Part shown: one piece after another, positions 46,540 through 56,651 of the stretch | Position numbering within the stretch: position 1 is the first letter of the stretch | Layout of the letters: the number at the start of each line of letters is the position of its first letter | Position numbers and translations under genes: made by a program | Source of the DNA: Burkholderiales bacterium | Lineage (GTDB): Bacteria; Pseudomonadota; Gammaproteobacteria; Burkholderiales; Usitatibacteraceae | Direction: 5' to 3' | Assembly: GCA_025359985.1 (NCBI GenBank) | Contig: JANYDB010000068.1 | Coordinates: 1-64,000, forward strand | Length of the DNA stretch: 64,000 nucleotides | Notes under the pieces: model-generated | Seen by the model: only the letters and a program-made list of their open reading frames with translations | Databases searched by the model: none | Told to the model about the DNA's origin: nothing

Positions 46540-47460
46540 ATGATCAAACAACGTACCCTCAAAAATAAAGTTCGCGCTACCGGTGTAGGCGTGCATCTGG
46601 GCCATCGGGTCGAGATGATGCTGCGTCCGGCAGCGCCTGATACAGGCATTGTTTTTTGTCGCACCGATATGCTCGGCGCGCCGATGGTGCGGGCGCATGC
46701 GTTAAATGTAAATGACACACGGCTTTCAACCCGGATTGAAAATCCCTTATCAGGTGCGCGGGTGTCTACTGTTGAGCACTTAATGTCGGCCTTTGCCGGT
46801 TTGGGTATTGATAACGCTTACATCGATTTGTCGGCTGAAGAAGTGCCAATTATGGACGGCAGCGCGGGGCCCTTTGTATTTTTGCTCCAATCGGCAGGCA
46901 TCGAAGAGCAGGCCCGAGCAAAGCGTTTTATTCGGGTCAAAAAAACGCTTGAGCTAAAGGATAAAGACCGTCTGGTGCGGCTTGAACCTTTTAATGGATT
47001 CAAGCTGAAGTTTGCAATTGATTTCGACCACCCGGTGTTTGATGGTTCCGCTTCCGAAATTGAAATTGATTTTGCTGAGGTTTCTTTTATTAAGGAAGTC
47101 GCCCGTGCGCGCACTTTCGGCTTCACGCATGAAGTTGAAGCGATGCGTTCGATGGGTCTCGGTCGCGGCGGTTCGCTCGACAACGCGATAGTAATTGATG
47201 ATTTTCGGGTGCTGAACGAAGGCGGTTTACGTTTTGATGATGAGTTCGTTAAACATAAAGCGCTTGATGCGGTGGGCGATCTTTATATGTTGGGACATCC
47301 GTTGATAGGCGCTTTTTATGGCGTGAAATCAGGCCACGCGATGAACAATCAGCTAGTGCGCGCTTTATTGGCTGATGAAACCGCATGGGAATTTGTTACT
47401 TTCGACAAGCGCGACGCCTTGCCGAGAGCGTTTGGCAATATGTCGTTGGCGACTATTTAG
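46540..47460 (+). CDS. lpxC: UDP-3-O-acyl-N-acetylglucosamine deacetylase
   Basis: A zinc deacetylase of 306 residues that commits UDP-acyl-GlcNAc to lipid A. The opening [21 protein letters not shown], the zinc histidine in [17 protein letters not shown], and the [14 protein letters not shown] motif with the second His and Asp are all present. The ATG at 46540 gives the usual length; an upstream start at 46504 adds 12 residues. No Shine-Dalgarno sequence is visible. The position right after ftsZ is standard in beta- and gammaproteobacteria, but the terminator between them means it needs its own promoter. Confidence 0.97.
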   Translation: MIKQRTLKNKVRATGVGVHLGHRVEMMLRPAAPDTGIVFCRTDMLGAPMVRAHALNVNDTRLSTRIENPLSGARVSTVEHLMSAFAGLGIDNAYIDLSAEEVPIMDGSAGPFVFLLQSAGIEEQARAKRFIRVKKTLELKDKDRLVRLEPFNGFKLKFAIDFDHPVFDGSASEIEIDFAEVSFIKEVARARTFGFTHEVEAMRSMGLGRGGSLDNAIVIDDFRVLNEGGLRFDDEFVKHKALDAVGDLYMLGHPLIGAFYGVKSGHAMNNQLVRALLADETAWEFVTFDKRDALPRAFGNMSLATI

Positions 47461-47470
47461 GATTATTGCC

Positions 47471-47656
47471 ATGCTGATTGGTGTTCGACTATTGCTACTT
47501 GTGGCGGGATTCGCGATCTCGGTCACGTTCCTCGGATATCTCTTTACCAAGAACCCAAAACTACTGCGACTGACTCTAACCATTATTAAAGTAACGCTTG
47601 GTTTCGCGGCTTTAATTGCGGTGCTTTATATACTCGAAAGACTTTTGTTTATATAG
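47471..47656 (+). CDS. Small membrane protein downstream of lpxC
   Basis: A 61-residue, very hydrophobic protein with two predicted membrane segments (LLLLVAGFAISVTFLGYLF, about 8-26, and TIIKVTLGFAALIAVLYIL, about 37-55) joined by a basic loop (TKNPKLLR). The ATG at 47471 follows lpxC by ten bases, so it is probably co-transcribed. Small proteins like this are common at this place in betaproteobacteria, but the function is unknown. Confidence 0.6.
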   Translation: MLIGVRLLLLVAGFAISVTFLGYLFTKNPKLLRLTLTIIKVTLGFAALIAVLYILERLLFI

Positions 47657-47662
47657 TGCGGC

Positions 47663-48172
47663 TCATTTCGTAGACTTATTACTATTTGTTAGCGTGCGCT
47701 CACGTCGGGTTTGGATGCGCTTAAGTGTTTCTTTTAAAGGGGAATCTCTAAGCGTTGTGGTCAACTGACTAAGTATTTCAACGGGCATTGACGTTGTAGG
47801 GATCAACCTTCGCTTGACAGGTTTTGGTTCTATATCTAATCCAAAATACTCGGGTTGCACCAGTACCCTAATTACTGTAACCTCTTGTTCCTGCTTTTTA
47901 TTTTCATTAATTTTCTCAAGTAAGCGCGGCAACATTTGTTTCAAACTTGTCGCAACGGCCCCGTTGGCCACCGCAATAATTAGCGCCGTTCCTTCAACTG
48001 CAGCAATTCGACTTGTTGATTTCAAGTGTGCGGGGATGGTGTTGACATAGGTTTGTTGAAGGCGAGAGATAAGCGCCACTTTGCGCATCATGGGCGCAAT
48101 CTCTTCGTTCTCGCTCATCAGTGTACGAATAGGTTTAAAACCGCTTTTTTTACCCGCACCCGTTGGTTTCAT
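47663..48172 (-). CDS. dciA: DUF721 protein, DciA-like helicase loader
   Basis: A 169-residue basic protein with a DUF721/DciA domain: LISRLQQTYVNTIPAHLKSTSRIAAVEGTALIIAVANGAVATSLKQMLPRLLEKIN corresponds to the family core, with a polar C-terminal tail. DciA proteins help load the replicative helicase DnaB where DnaC/DnaI are absent; that role is family knowledge. It is convergent with the lpxC unit (six bases) and divergent from the M23 peptidase gene. This lpxC, DUF721, M23, secA order is typical of betaproteobacteria. Confidence 0.78.
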   Translation of the reverse strand: MKPTGAGKKSGFKPIRTLMSENEEIAPMMRKVALISRLQQTYVNTIPAHLKSTSRIAAVEGTALIIAVANGAVATSLKQMLPRLLEKINENKKQEQEVTVIRVLVQPEYFGLDIEPKPVKRRLIPTTSMPVEILSQLTTTLRDSPLKETLKRIQTRRERTLTNSNKSTK

Positions 48173-48238
48173 ACGGAACTTCGCTTTTTTATGGACGGTG
48201 GTTGTGACGTGGACGGCATGTGATCTAGAAGGTTTTGC

Positions 48239-49201
48239 ATGAATATTATTCTGGTTTCAGATAGTCTGGCTAAAAGCCGCATTGTTACGATCTCGCAATC
48301 GCAGATTATCATGGCGGTGATGGGGTTCGTAAGCGCAGGTTTTATGTTCGCGCTAGGCACCTATTGGATCACCATGAAATATGCGGTGGATATCCAGAAC
48401 CCGTTTATCCAGAGCCTCATCTCGACCCTCACACAGCAGCAGACTGCTGAAGCCGAGAAAGATATGCGTGAGCAGCTTAGCTCACTGGCGGTCAAATTAG
48501 GTGAGCTGCAGGCACGCTTGATGCGTCTGGACGCGTTTGGCGATCGTCTGGGTAAAGCGGCCGGCGTTAAGTCAGAGGAATTCCGTTTTTCCGAATCACC
48601 GGGTCGCGGTGGGCCTATCCCCTCAGAAGCTTTATCCGGTGAAATCTCGCGTAAAGAGTTTCAAATCCGTTTAAGTGAAATCTCCCGTGCGCTGGATGAT
48701 CGCGCCGACAAGCTCGGTGTGCTCGATTCTATTTTGATGGATGGTCGGCTCGCCGCCAAAGCCATTCCCACCACCATGCCGGTTGAAACGGGCTACTACT
48801 CGTCCAACTTTGGTTATCGCATTGATCCGTTCAATGGTCGCAGCACTTTTCATACCGGTATCGATTTTACCGCTGCACCAGGTTCACCTATTCTGGCCGC
48901 CGCCGGCGGGGTAGTGGCCGTTGCTGAGCTACACAGTGAATATGGGCAGATGATCGATATTAATCACGATAATGGCTTGACCACACGCTATGCGCACCTT
49001 TCCAAAATGCGTGTCAAAGCGGGCGATATTGTGCTCAAAGGTCAGCTTATCGGTGATTTGGGTTCTACCGGGCGCGCCACCGGCCCGCATCTGCATTTCG
49101 AAGTTCGCGAAAATAGCGTTCCACTGAATCCCAACCGGTTTCTTAACTTCGCCCGTGCGCAGCAGCCTGCTCAGGCCACCAAAACCGCGCACGCCCCGTA
49201 A
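48239..49201 (+). CDS. M23 family metallopeptidase (LytM-type), membrane-anchored
   Basis: The 320-residue protein has an N-terminal membrane anchor (IIMAVMGFVSAGFMFALGTYWI, about 23-44), a coiled-coil-like stretch (60-105) and a C-terminal LytM domain. The zinc ligands are present: H205-x3-D209 (FHTGIDF) and H284-L-H286 (GPHLHFEV), so it is probably an active peptidoglycan endopeptidase in the periplasm. It precedes secA by about 200 bp. Between them a short CCTGCCC/GGGCAGG hairpin (49226-49244) lacks a T run and is not called as a terminator. Confidence 0.92.
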   Translation: MNIILVSDSLAKSRIVTISQSQIIMAVMGFVSAGFMFALGTYWITMKYAVDIQNPFIQSLISTLTQQQTAEAEKDMREQLSSLAVKLGELQARLMRLDAFGDRLGKAAGVKSEEFRFSESPGRGGPIPSEALSGEISRKEFQIRLSEISRALDDRADKLGVLDSILMDGRLAAKAIPTTMPVETGYYSSNFGYRIDPFNGRSTFHTGIDFTAAPGSPILAAAGGVVAVAELHSEYGQMIDINHDNGLTTRYAHLSKMRVKAGDIVLKGQLIGDLGSTGRATGPHLHFEVRENSVPLNPNRFLNFARAQQPAQATKTAHAP

Positions 49202-49408
49202 ATTGCTGGTCGCATCCATGCAGCCCCTGCCCGTGATGGGCAGGACCGCCGTGCTTGCGTTTGCTCCAAATAGTCCCCATATCAAGAACGTCGCGGGTAC
49301 TTAATTTGCGTGCAAAAAATCAAACACTGCGCAAACCTCACTATTTCATAAAACTAAAAAACGACTCATTTGCTTAACATCGAGTCGGCAACTGACTGAA
49401 AGTACCTC

Positions 49409-52159
49409 ATGTTTGATACCTTTTTAAAAGCTATTTTTGGCAGCCGTAATGAACGCTTGTTAAAGCAATATCGCAAACGCGTCATCACCATCAATGCGCT
49501 TGAGCCTGCGATGGAAAAATTAAGCGATGCCGAATTGCGCGCCAAGACCGATGAATTTAAAGAGCGTCATGCCAAAGGTGAAACTCTCGACGCGTTATTG
49601 CCCGAAGCTTTCGCCACCGTACGCGAAGCCGGTAAACGTGCTCTCGGCATGCGCCATTTTGATGTGCAGCTGGTCGGCGGGATGGTATTGAATGATGGCA
49701 AGATTGCCGAGATGCGCACGGGCGAAGGTAAAACCCTGATGGCTACATTGCCCTCATACCTTAACGCCATCAGCGGCAAAGGTGTGCATGTGGTGACGGT
49801 AAATGATTATCTCGCCAAACGCGATTCTGAGTGGATGGGCCGCTTGCACGGCTTTCTCGGCCTCACCGTGGGCTGTAATCTTTCGCAAATGCAGCATGAT
49901 GAAAAACAGCAAGCTTTCGCCGCCGATATTACCTATGGCACCAATAATGAATTCGGCTTCGATTATTTGCGCGACAACATGGTCACCAATAAGGCTGAGC
50001 GTGTTATGCGCGGGCTTAATTTCGGCATTATCGATGAGGTTGATTCGATCTTGATCGATGAGGCGCGTACCCCGCTTATCATTTCCGGTCAGGCCGAAGA
50101 TTCAGCGGCGATGTACGTCAAAATCAACAAACTGATCCCGAGTTTGAAGCCGCAGGAAACCGAAGAAGGCGAGGGCGATTTTTGGGTTGATTTGAAACAG
50201 CATCAAGTTACCTTGTCTGAAACCGGCCATGAAAATGCTGAACAGCTGATGACCGAACATGGTCTTTTGCCGGATGGCGCATCGCTCTACGATCCCGCCA
50301 ACATCATGCTTATGCACCATCTGTATGCGGCGGTGCGCGCGCATGCGCTCTACCATCGTGATCAGCATTATGTGGTGCAGGATGATGAAGTCGTGATCGT
50401 GGATGAATTCACCGGCCGTATGATGTCGGGCCGTCGCTGGTCTGAAGGTTTACATCAGGCGGTTGAAGCCAAAGAAGGTGTGAAGATTCAAAATGAATCA
50501 CAAACCCTGGCTTCCATCACCTTCCAGAATTATTTTAGGCTATACAGCAAACTCTCTGGCATGACGGGTACGGCAGATACTGAAGCATTCGAATTTCAGT
50601 CAATTTACAACCTCGAAACCGTCATCATTCCGCCGAACAAGCCGATGGTTCGCCATGACACCAATGATCTGGTTTACATCACCGCCAATGAAAAACATAA
50701 AGCGCTAGTGACGGATATTAAAGATTGTTTTGAACGCGGCCAACCGGTATTGCTTGGCACCACCTCGATTGAAAATTCTGAACTGCTGTCAGAACTGCTT
50801 AAAAAAGAGCAGCTCCCGCATCAGGTGCTGAACGCCAAGCAGCATGCGCGTGAAGCTGATATTGTCGCGCAGGCAGGCGCACTTAAGGCGATTACGATCG
50901 CAACCAATATGGCCGGTCGTGGTACTGATATTGTGCTGGGCGGCAATCCCGAAAGCAGTATTCATGCGATTGAAACAGACGAGGCGCTCAACGAACCGGA
51001 AAAGCAGGCCAAGGTTGCCGACATCAAAGCGGGCTGGCAAGCGCTGCATGATGAGGTGGTCGCCGCGGGCGGCCTGCATATTGTCGGCTCCGAGCGGCAT
51101 GAATCACGCCGTATCGACAACCAGTTGCGCGGCCGTGCTGGCCGCCAGGGCGATCCGGGCTCATCACGATTTTATCTTTCGTTTGAAGACCCGCTGCTGA
51201 AAATTTTTGCGGGTGATCGCCTCAAAGCCATCATGGCACGCCTGAAAATTCCGGAAGGTGAAGCCATTGAAGCCGGCATGGTTTCACGCGCCATCGAGAA
51301 CGCGCAGCGTAAAGTGGAAGCGCGCAATTTTGATATCCGTAAACAGTTGCTCGAGTACGATGATGTCGCCAACGACCAGCGTAAAGTAATTTACACCCAG
51401 CGCAACGAGCTACTCGATGCGCAGGACATTTCCGAAACTACAGCCGCCATGCGCGGTGATGTGTTGCGAGAAACGGTACAACTGCATGTGCCCGCAGACA
51501 GCGTCGAAGAGCAATGGGATGTGGTCGGTTTAAAGCGCGTGCTTGAAGCCGATTTTAATATCGTGGCGCCGATAGATGACTGGCTTAAAAACGACGGTGA
51601 GCTCGACAGTGAAAAAATTGCCGAGCGCGTCACTGCGCAGGCGGATACCGAATACATCGCCAAATTTGCCAATGTTGAACCGCCGTTGCTGCATCAATAC
51701 GAGCGCGCCGTCATGCTGCAGGCCATTGATTCACATTGGCGTGAGCACCTTTCGTCACTCGACTATTTGCGCCAGGGCATTCACTTGCGCGGCTACGCCC
51801 AAAAGCAGCCCAAGCAAGAATACAAACGCGAAGCGTTCGAGCTGTTCAGCGGCATGCTGGATGGCATCAAACGTCAGGTCACGCAGATTCTGGTCAACGT
51901 CCGCGTCGAAACCCAGGAGCAAATTGAGGCCGCGGAAAAAGTCGCTGAAGAAGCGCTCACCGCATCAGCAACCAATATTCAATACACCCATGCGGACTTT
52001 AATGAAGCCGCTGATGGCGGCGCAGATGACAGCACCGCGCCCGCTGAGCTTCAAACTTCCACACCGTTCGTCAGGGATGGGGTCAAGATTGGTCGTAATG
52101 ATCCATGCTGGTGTGGCAGCGGCAAAAAATACAAACAGTGCCACGGCAAATTATCGTAA
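49409..52159 (+). CDS. secA: Protein translocase ATPase SecA
   Basis: A 916-residue motor of the Sec pathway. It has the Walker A segment [14 protein letters not shown] (about 102-115), [19 protein letters not shown] as the DEAD-like Walker B, the preprotein-binding region, [14 protein letters not shown] and [20 protein letters not shown] of the second helicase domain. It ends with a zinc-binding SEC-C tail ([14 protein letters not shown]) for SecB and ribosome contact. It drives secretion through SecYEG. No secM-like arrest gene precedes it. Confidence 0.98.
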   Translation: MFDTFLKAIFGSRNERLLKQYRKRVITINALEPAMEKLSDAELRAKTDEFKERHAKGETLDALLPEAFATVREAGKRALGMRHFDVQLVGGMVLNDGKIAEMRTGEGKTLMATLPSYLNAISGKGVHVVTVNDYLAKRDSEWMGRLHGFLGLTVGCNLSQMQHDEKQQAFAADITYGTNNEFGFDYLRDNMVTNKAERVMRGLNFGIIDEVDSILIDEARTPLIISGQAEDSAAMYVKINKLIPSLKPQETEEGEGDFWVDLKQHQVTLSETGHENAEQLMTEHGLLPDGASLYDPANIMLMHHLYAAVRAHALYHRDQHYVVQDDEVVIVDEFTGRMMSGRRWSEGLHQAVEAKEGVKIQNESQTLASITFQNYFRLYSKLSGMTGTADTEAFEFQSIYNLETVIIPPNKPMVRHDTNDLVYITANEKHKALVTDIKDCFERGQPVLLGTTSIENSELLSELLKKEQLPHQVLNAKQHAREADIVAQAGALKAITIATNMAGRGTDIVLGGNPESSIHAIETDEALNEPEKQAKVADIKAGWQALHDEVVAAGGLHIVGSERHESRRIDNQLRGRAGRQGDPGSSRFYLSFEDPLLKIFAGDRLKAIMARLKIPEGEAIEAGMVSRAIENAQRKVEARNFDIRKQLLEYDDVANDQRKVIYTQRNELLDAQDISETTAAMRGDVLRETVQLHVPADSVEEQWDVVGLKRVLEADFNIVAPIDDWLKNDGELDSEKIAERVTAQADTEYIAKFANVEPPLLHQYERAVMLQAIDSHWREHLSSLDYLRQGIHLRGYAQKQPKQEYKREAFELFSGMLDGIKRQVTQILVNVRVETQEQIEAAEKVAEEALTASATNIQYTHADFNEAADGGADDSTAPAELQTSTPFVRDGVKIGRNDPCWCGSGKKYKQCHGKLS

Positions 52160-52896
52160 ATCAACTCACGATCAGGGGCAGGTCATGTTGCAAAGCCAGG
52201 CGACTTTCTCTTGATGATGTGAGCCGCGATAGCGTCTTGTAAGTTCGTGACCGGTATTATTTAACAACGCTGCGTTAGTAAAATTTCGAGTACATCTATA
52301 CGCAGTCAATATCTAATTCGCGCTGACACTTGATCGGCAGCACGATTATCTGATCACGATCCGCGCCGAATCGATACAGCGCGACGTAGCTTGTACTCAC
52401 ACGCGCACCCACGCGCGCGCATGCGAGATCATCCGTTCGCGCAATCATTACTCAACGATTCTTCCTGCTAGCAGGTGGCGCGCTAGATGCGCGATGGCAT
52501 CGCTTAAAACGACGCTGGTTATACGATGCGCAGCTTCAAATTTTTAGCAAGTTTTGAGGTGGTGGCGATAGCCATTTTTTGCCGTTATGCATCCATCTAT
52601 CGCCATACCTCATCGCACCGTGAGTGCATCAAACGGTTGGATATAAGCAAACATCAGCGCCAGCGTACTGACGTGCCCGCCCGCACTTATCGTTACGGAC
52701 TGCGAAAGTGCGGCGCCAAGACTAAGCGCAACGCGACCCTTCTTCCAATCATCGCGGCGTTAGGTTATTGAATTAAATTCAGTGGTGCTCAGCCTGGTCG
52801 CGGGCTCAACGCAATTACCAACATAGCCCTATGAGCTTTAGCGTGGTGAGTAAATCAGGTTCGGGCCAAGCAAAGGCGCTCACGATAATGATGTCA
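52160..52896. other. Long gap between secA and the cupin gene
   Basis: About 740 bp without a convincing gene. An 81-codon frame at 52526-52771 has no recognisable domain. Near the end, TGAGTAAATCAGGTTCGGG (52846-52864) recurs at 58843-58861, right after the truncated ThiE-like copy, which suggests a shared repeat or shared ancestry of the two gaps. The stretch looks like decayed coding or repeat-rich DNA. Confidence 0.45.
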
Positions 52897-52962
52897 AAAC
52901 TCCGCTACAAGCTTGCCGTTTAGAGCATTTTTGCTTCAAAACACCCGTTAATAGGGCACTTT
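52897..52962. repeat. 66-bp palindromic element, copy 7
   Basis: It begins AAACTCCGCTACAAGC and ends GGGCACTTT. The core GTTTAGAGCATTTTTGCTTCAAAAC is the same as in copies 3 and 4. It stands 13 bp downstream of the cupin gene stop codon. Confidence 0.7.
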
Positions 52963-52975
52963 GGTATAAACATAA

Positions 52976-53341
52976 TCACACCAAGACCGTATCTTCATCC
53001 GCATAGGCCGGGCTACACGCGCATAAAATTTTGAGCGCGACGGCCCCCGTGTTGGTCACGCAGTGCTGCGTTCCCGGCACGATCACGACCGTGTCACCAG
53101 TGGCAATATCGAATGTTTTATCGCCTAGTACCATGCGTCCAACGCCCGCGGTGATGTAATAAATCTCCTCTGCCGTTTTATGGTGATGCAGCAGTGTCGT
53201 GGCACCCGGCTCAACGATGGCTTCGGCCAAGCTTTGTGCGCGCGCGCCCAACGCTGCGTGTGGAATAGGATGCATCAGCTCACGGATGGTTGAGCCATCT
53301 TTGGTGATGAAGGCGGGTACGGTTTGATAGCTTGTTTTCAT
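52976..53341 (-). CDS. Cupin-domain protein
   Basis: A 121-residue single-domain cupin. Motif 1 is TLLHHHKTAEEIYYITAGVGRMVLG, with metal-binding HHH and Glu; motif 2 is GDTVVIVPGTQHCVTNTG, with the second His. It is probably a cytoplasmic metal-dependent sugar-isomerase-like, dioxygenase-like or ligand-binding protein; the substrate is unknown. The start at 53341 (MKTSYQTVPAF) is supported by AGGA upstream; a longer frame runs into the argJ start and is unlikely. It is divergent from argJ with 78 bp between starts. Confidence 0.82.
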   Translation of the reverse strand: MKTSYQTVPAFITKDGSTIRELMHPIPHAALGARAQSLAEAIVEPGATTLLHHHKTAEEIYYITAGVGRMVLGDKTFDIATGDTVVIVPGTQHCVTNTGAVALKILCACSPAYADEDTVLV

Positions 53342-53419
53342 GTTGTTACATTCCTGTTGGAGGGCAAGCATTGTTCCGTGCCATAATTTTGCACGATAAT
53401 TTTCTCTAGGTGTAACGCA

Positions 53420-54649
53420 ATGGCCGTCAATTACAAAACTCCTACTGCTGCTTCCCTGCTGCCCGTGCTTGGTGTCATGCTCGGCTGTGCCGAGGCGCAT
53501 ATTCGCAAACCGAACCGCAAGGATATGTTGCTGATTACGCTTGAACCCGGTTCACGCGCGGCAGGAGTGTTTACGCAAAACCGTTTTTGCGCCGCGCCGG
53601 TGACGCTGTGTCGCCATTATCTCGAATACACGATGGAAACACGCGCGCTGATCATCAACACCGGCTGCGCGAACGCGGGTACGGGGGATGAAGGCATGCT
53701 CAACGCCCGCGCCACCACCAAAGCAGTCGCCGATGCGCTCGCTATCAAAGTGCAGCAGGTGCTGCCCTTTTCAACCGGCGTGATCCTGGAGCATCTGCCG
53801 ATGGATCGGCTACTCGCCGGCATTCCACTATGCTTGGCGAATCTGCGCGAGGATGGCTGGTTTGATGCGGCCCACGCGATCATGACCACCGATACGGTAC
53901 CGAAAGCGATATCAAAACAAATCCAGATTCAGGGTAAAACGGTGACTATTACTGGCATCTCAAAGGGAGCAGGCATGATCCAGCCCAACATGGCCACCAT
54001 GCTCGGTTTTATCGCCACCGACGCCGCCGTAGGCCCCGATGTATTGCAAGACATGGTGCGTAACGCAGCCGATGCCTCGTTTAATTCCATCACCATTGAT
54101 GGTGACACTTCAACCAATGATTCGTTTGTGTTGGTGGCCACCGGCAAGGCCGGTCATCCCCAAATAAATGGTGAAGGCACCGCCGAATACGGCCAATTGC
54201 AATTGGCGGTGACCGATGTGGCGATTCAGTTAGCGCAAGCCATTGTGCGTGATGGCGAGGGCGCTACAAAATTTATCACGATCAAAGTAGAAGGCGGAAA
54301 AACCTATGGTGAATGCATGAAAATTGCGAAGGCCATTGGTCATTCGCCGTTGGTAAAAACCGCGTTCTTTGCGAGCGATCCTAATCTCGGTCGCATACTG
54401 GCCGCAATCGGTTATGCCGGCGTAAACGATCTTGATCCTGCCTTGCTCAAGCTCTATCTCGGTGATGTATTGGTGGCCGAAAACGGCGGCCGAGCCGTCA
54501 GTTACGAGGAAACAGACGGCGTGCGCGTGATGAAAGAGGCAGAAATTTTAGTCCGTGTCGAGCTTAACCGCGGACGCGAAAGGGCTACATTATGGACCTG
54601 CGATTTTTCCTACGATTACGTCAAAATCAACGCCGACTATAGATCGTAA
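53420..54649 (+). CDS. argJ: Bifunctional glutamate N-acetyltransferase/amino-acid N-acetyltransferase
   Basis: A 409-residue protein of the ArgJ family. The self-cleavage motif [16 protein letters not shown] contains the nucleophile Thr193. [43 protein letters not shown] and [14 protein letters not shown] are further family blocks. It recycles the acetyl group from N-acetylornithine to glutamate in arginine synthesis. It starts a plus-strand run with the ATPase gene 14 bp downstream. Confidence 0.96.
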   Translation: MAVNYKTPTAASLLPVLGVMLGCAEAHIRKPNRKDMLLITLEPGSRAAGVFTQNRFCAAPVTLCRHYLEYTMETRALIINTGCANAGTGDEGMLNARATTKAVADALAIKVQQVLPFSTGVILEHLPMDRLLAGIPLCLANLREDGWFDAAHAIMTTDTVPKAISKQIQIQGKTVTITGISKGAGMIQPNMATMLGFIATDAAVGPDVLQDMVRNAADASFNSITIDGDTSTNDSFVLVATGKAGHPQINGEGTAEYGQLQLAVTDVAIQLAQAIVRDGEGATKFITIKVEGGKTYGECMKIAKAIGHSPLVKTAFFASDPNLGRILAAIGYAGVNDLDPALLKLYLGDVLVAENGGRAVSYEETDGVRVMKEAEILVRVELNRGRERATLWTCDFSYDYVKINADYRS

Positions 54650-54663
54650 TTTAAAGGCTGTCC

Positions 54664-55692
54664 ATGTTCGGGAAACTCGAATCATCTTTGGTAAAAACCC
54701 TTGATCGTGTCGATAAGCTGATGGATCGGCTCGAAACATTGTTGCCGCTCTTGCCGCCCACCCTTCCCGTTAACGATTGGACTGCCATCGCTTATCGTTG
54801 GCGCAGACATCGTGGAGCGGGGCGTGGTTTCTTGCAGACGGTCGCGCATCCGCATGTGATTCGGTTTGAAGATTTAAAAGATATTGATGCGCAAAAAAAT
54901 CGGCTTGACGCAAACACGCAACAGTTTGTTGCTGGCCGCGCAGCCAATAATGTGCTGCTGACGGGCGCTCGCGGAACCGGCAAATCGTCACTGGTAAAAG
55001 CGGCACTGCATCGCTATGCCAACCAGGGTTTACGCCTGGTGGAAGTTGATAAAGCCGATCTGATTGATTTGCCCGAAATCGCTGATCTGCTCGCCACGCG
55101 TAAAGAGCGCTTCATTATTTTCAGCGATGATCTTTCGTTCGAAGCGAACGATCCTGGCTACAAAGCGTTGAAGTCGGTACTCGATGGCGGTATCGCCGCC
55201 ATCAACGACAATATGCTCGTCTATGCCACCAGTAATCGCCGCCATTTGATGCCGGAAAAAATGAGCGAAAACGAAGACGCCAAACACACGTCCGATGGTG
55301 AAATTCATCCCGGTGAATCCACCGAAGAAAAAATTTCGCTGTCAGAACGCTTTGGTTTATGGCTGTCGTTTTATCCGTTCGGGCAAGAGCAATATCTGGA
55401 TATTGCGAGGCATTGGGTTACGGTGCTGGCGCCGCAGATTAAAATAAATTCGATTAATGCCCAGGACAAATTGCGCCGCGCTGCACTGCTGTGGGCGCTG
55501 GAGCGTGGCTCGCGCAGCGGTCGCGTTGCCTACCAGTTTGCGCGAGATTGGGTGGGCAATGTGCCGCTAGCAGCACCCACAATGCCACCGATGGCACCAC
55601 CTAAAGCATCACAACGGCTGCCTAAAAAACGTGCAGCGCGTGCTTCGCCTCACACTTCTCGTTCAGTTCGCGCTCCTCGCTCAGCGAAATGA
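54664..55692 (+). CDS. DUF815 family AAA ATPase
   Basis: A 342-residue P-loop ATPase: Walker A GARGTGKSSLVK (101-112), Walker B-like FIIFSDDLSFE, and the DUF815 phrases VLDGGIAAINDNMLVYATSNRRHLMPE, LSERFGLWLSFYPFGQEQYL and RSGRVAYQFARDW. The cellular role is unknown. It is regularly placed between argJ and the MutT-type gene in betaproteobacteria. The C-terminal 40 residues are Pro/Ala/Lys/Arg-rich and disordered. It overlaps the downstream gene by four bases. Confidence 0.9.
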   Translation: MFGKLESSLVKTLDRVDKLMDRLETLLPLLPPTLPVNDWTAIAYRWRRHRGAGRGFLQTVAHPHVIRFEDLKDIDAQKNRLDANTQQFVAGRAANNVLLTGARGTGKSSLVKAALHRYANQGLRLVEVDKADLIDLPEIADLLATRKERFIIFSDDLSFEANDPGYKALKSVLDGGIAAINDNMLVYATSNRRHLMPEKMSENEDAKHTSDGEIHPGESTEEKISLSERFGLWLSFYPFGQEQYLDIARHWVTVLAPQIKINSINAQDKLRRAALLWALERGSRSGRVAYQFARDWVGNVPLAAPTMPPMAPPKASQRLPKKRAARASPHTSRSVRAPRSAK

Positions 55693-56651
55693 AAATCACC
55701 GAAGTCGCTGTCGCGGTTTTCTTGAAACCTGACGGCACGTTTCTGCTATCTTCGCGCCCAGAAGGCAAGCCCTACGCAGGCTATTGGGAATTCCCTGGGG
55801 GCAAAATCGAAATGGGAGAATCGATACGCGATGCGTTAGTGCGCGAGCTGATTGAAGAATTAAATGTCACCATCATGCGCACCACGCCGTGGTTCACTTT
55901 CATGATGCACTACACCCACGCCACGGTGCGGCTGCATTGCTGGCGCGTCACCGCATGGCAGGGCGAGATGCGCGGCATGGAGCGTCAACAATTCGCTTGG
56001 CAGCAGTTTAATGCCAACCAAGATCTGACCGTTACGCCCACCTTGCCAGGCTGTGTGCCAATCTTCAAGGCGCTGGCGCTGCCGTTGATATATGGTCGAG
56101 CTGATCCTGGCGAAATGAGTACGGAATTATACCTCCAACATCTACGGCTTTCCTGGAGCCATAATGCCTCGAACGCCGCGCCAGGGCTAGAGTTTAAGTC
56201 ATCAAACACCAGGCCAATGATTCAACTTCACGTAAATAATTTGTCGGTGGTAATGGGCGCAACGCACGCAGCATTTGCCGAGCGTGTGCAGAAGCTGGCG
56301 CAAGATGCGGGCGTCAAGATGTTGATCAGCGGTGATATTTCACGGGCCAAAAATATCGGCGCTGACGGTGTGCAGCTTAACGCAACACAGCTCTATAGCC
56401 TGACCGAGCGCCCCGACTTTGCATTAGTAGGCGCTACGGTGAGTACACGGGAAGAGCTTCTACTAGCGGCTAAATGGCGATGTGATTTTGCGGTGGTGGA
56501 ATTAGCCGATACGTCAGTCATTAATTGGCCCGCGTTTGTAGAATTAACCCAGGCAACACCATTGCCCTGCTACGCATCAGGCGCACTCACGACCAATGAT
56601 TTAGGCATCGCTATTACCCACGGCGCACACGGGATCGTTGCGCCGCAGTGA
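55689..56651 (+). CDS. mutT: Nudix hydrolase (MutT type) fused to a ThiE-like domain
   Basis: The 320-residue fusion starts with a Nudix domain. Its Nudix box runs from G38 to V60 with E44, R52-E53 and E56-E57 in place, and PFAGYWEFPGG-like residues precede it (KPYAGYWEFPGG), as in 8-oxo-dGTP hydrolases. Residues from about 135 form a small ThiE-like barrel (MIQLHVNNL, MLISGDI, ADGVQLNATQL, FALVGATVST, GAHGIVAPQ). The ThiE GPVF-T-S phosphate loop is missing, so it is probably not a thiamine-phosphate synthase. Residues about 148-169 are encoded by a 66-bp palindrome. It overlaps the ATPase gene by four bases. The Nudix call is sure. Confidence 0.9.
   Translation: MKITEVAVAVFLKPDGTFLLSSRPEGKPYAGYWEFPGGKIEMGESIRDALVRELIEELNVTIMRTTPWFTFMMHYTHATVRLHCWRVTAWQGEMRGMERQQFAWQQFNANQDLTVTPTLPGCVPIFKALALPLIYGRADPGEMSTELYLQHLRLSWSHNASNAAPGLEFKSSNTRPMIQLHVNNLSVVMGATHAAFAERVQKLAQDAGVKMLISGDISRAKNIGADGVQLNATQLYSLTERPDFALVGATVSTREELLLAAKWRCDFAVVELADTSVINWPAFVELTQATPLPCYASGALTTNDLGIAITHGAHGIVAPQ
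56130..56195. repeat. 66-bp palindromic element, copy 8, inside the MutT/ThiE fusion
   Basis: Read on the minus strand it begins AAACTCTAGCCCTGGCGCGG, nearly the same as copy 1, and has GGCATTATGGC in the centre; the far arm is more diverged. It lies in frame in the coding sequence and encodes about 22 residues (around SWSHNASNAAPGLEF). Confidence 0.65.

Noticed and set aside
49226-49244. CCTGCCC/GGGCAGG hairpin as terminator after the M23 gene
   Set aside because: It has a stem of only seven pairs and no following T run.
52526-52771. 81-codon frame in the secA-cupin gap
   Set aside because: No ribosome binding site, domain or convincing codon pattern; the surrounding gap looks decayed.
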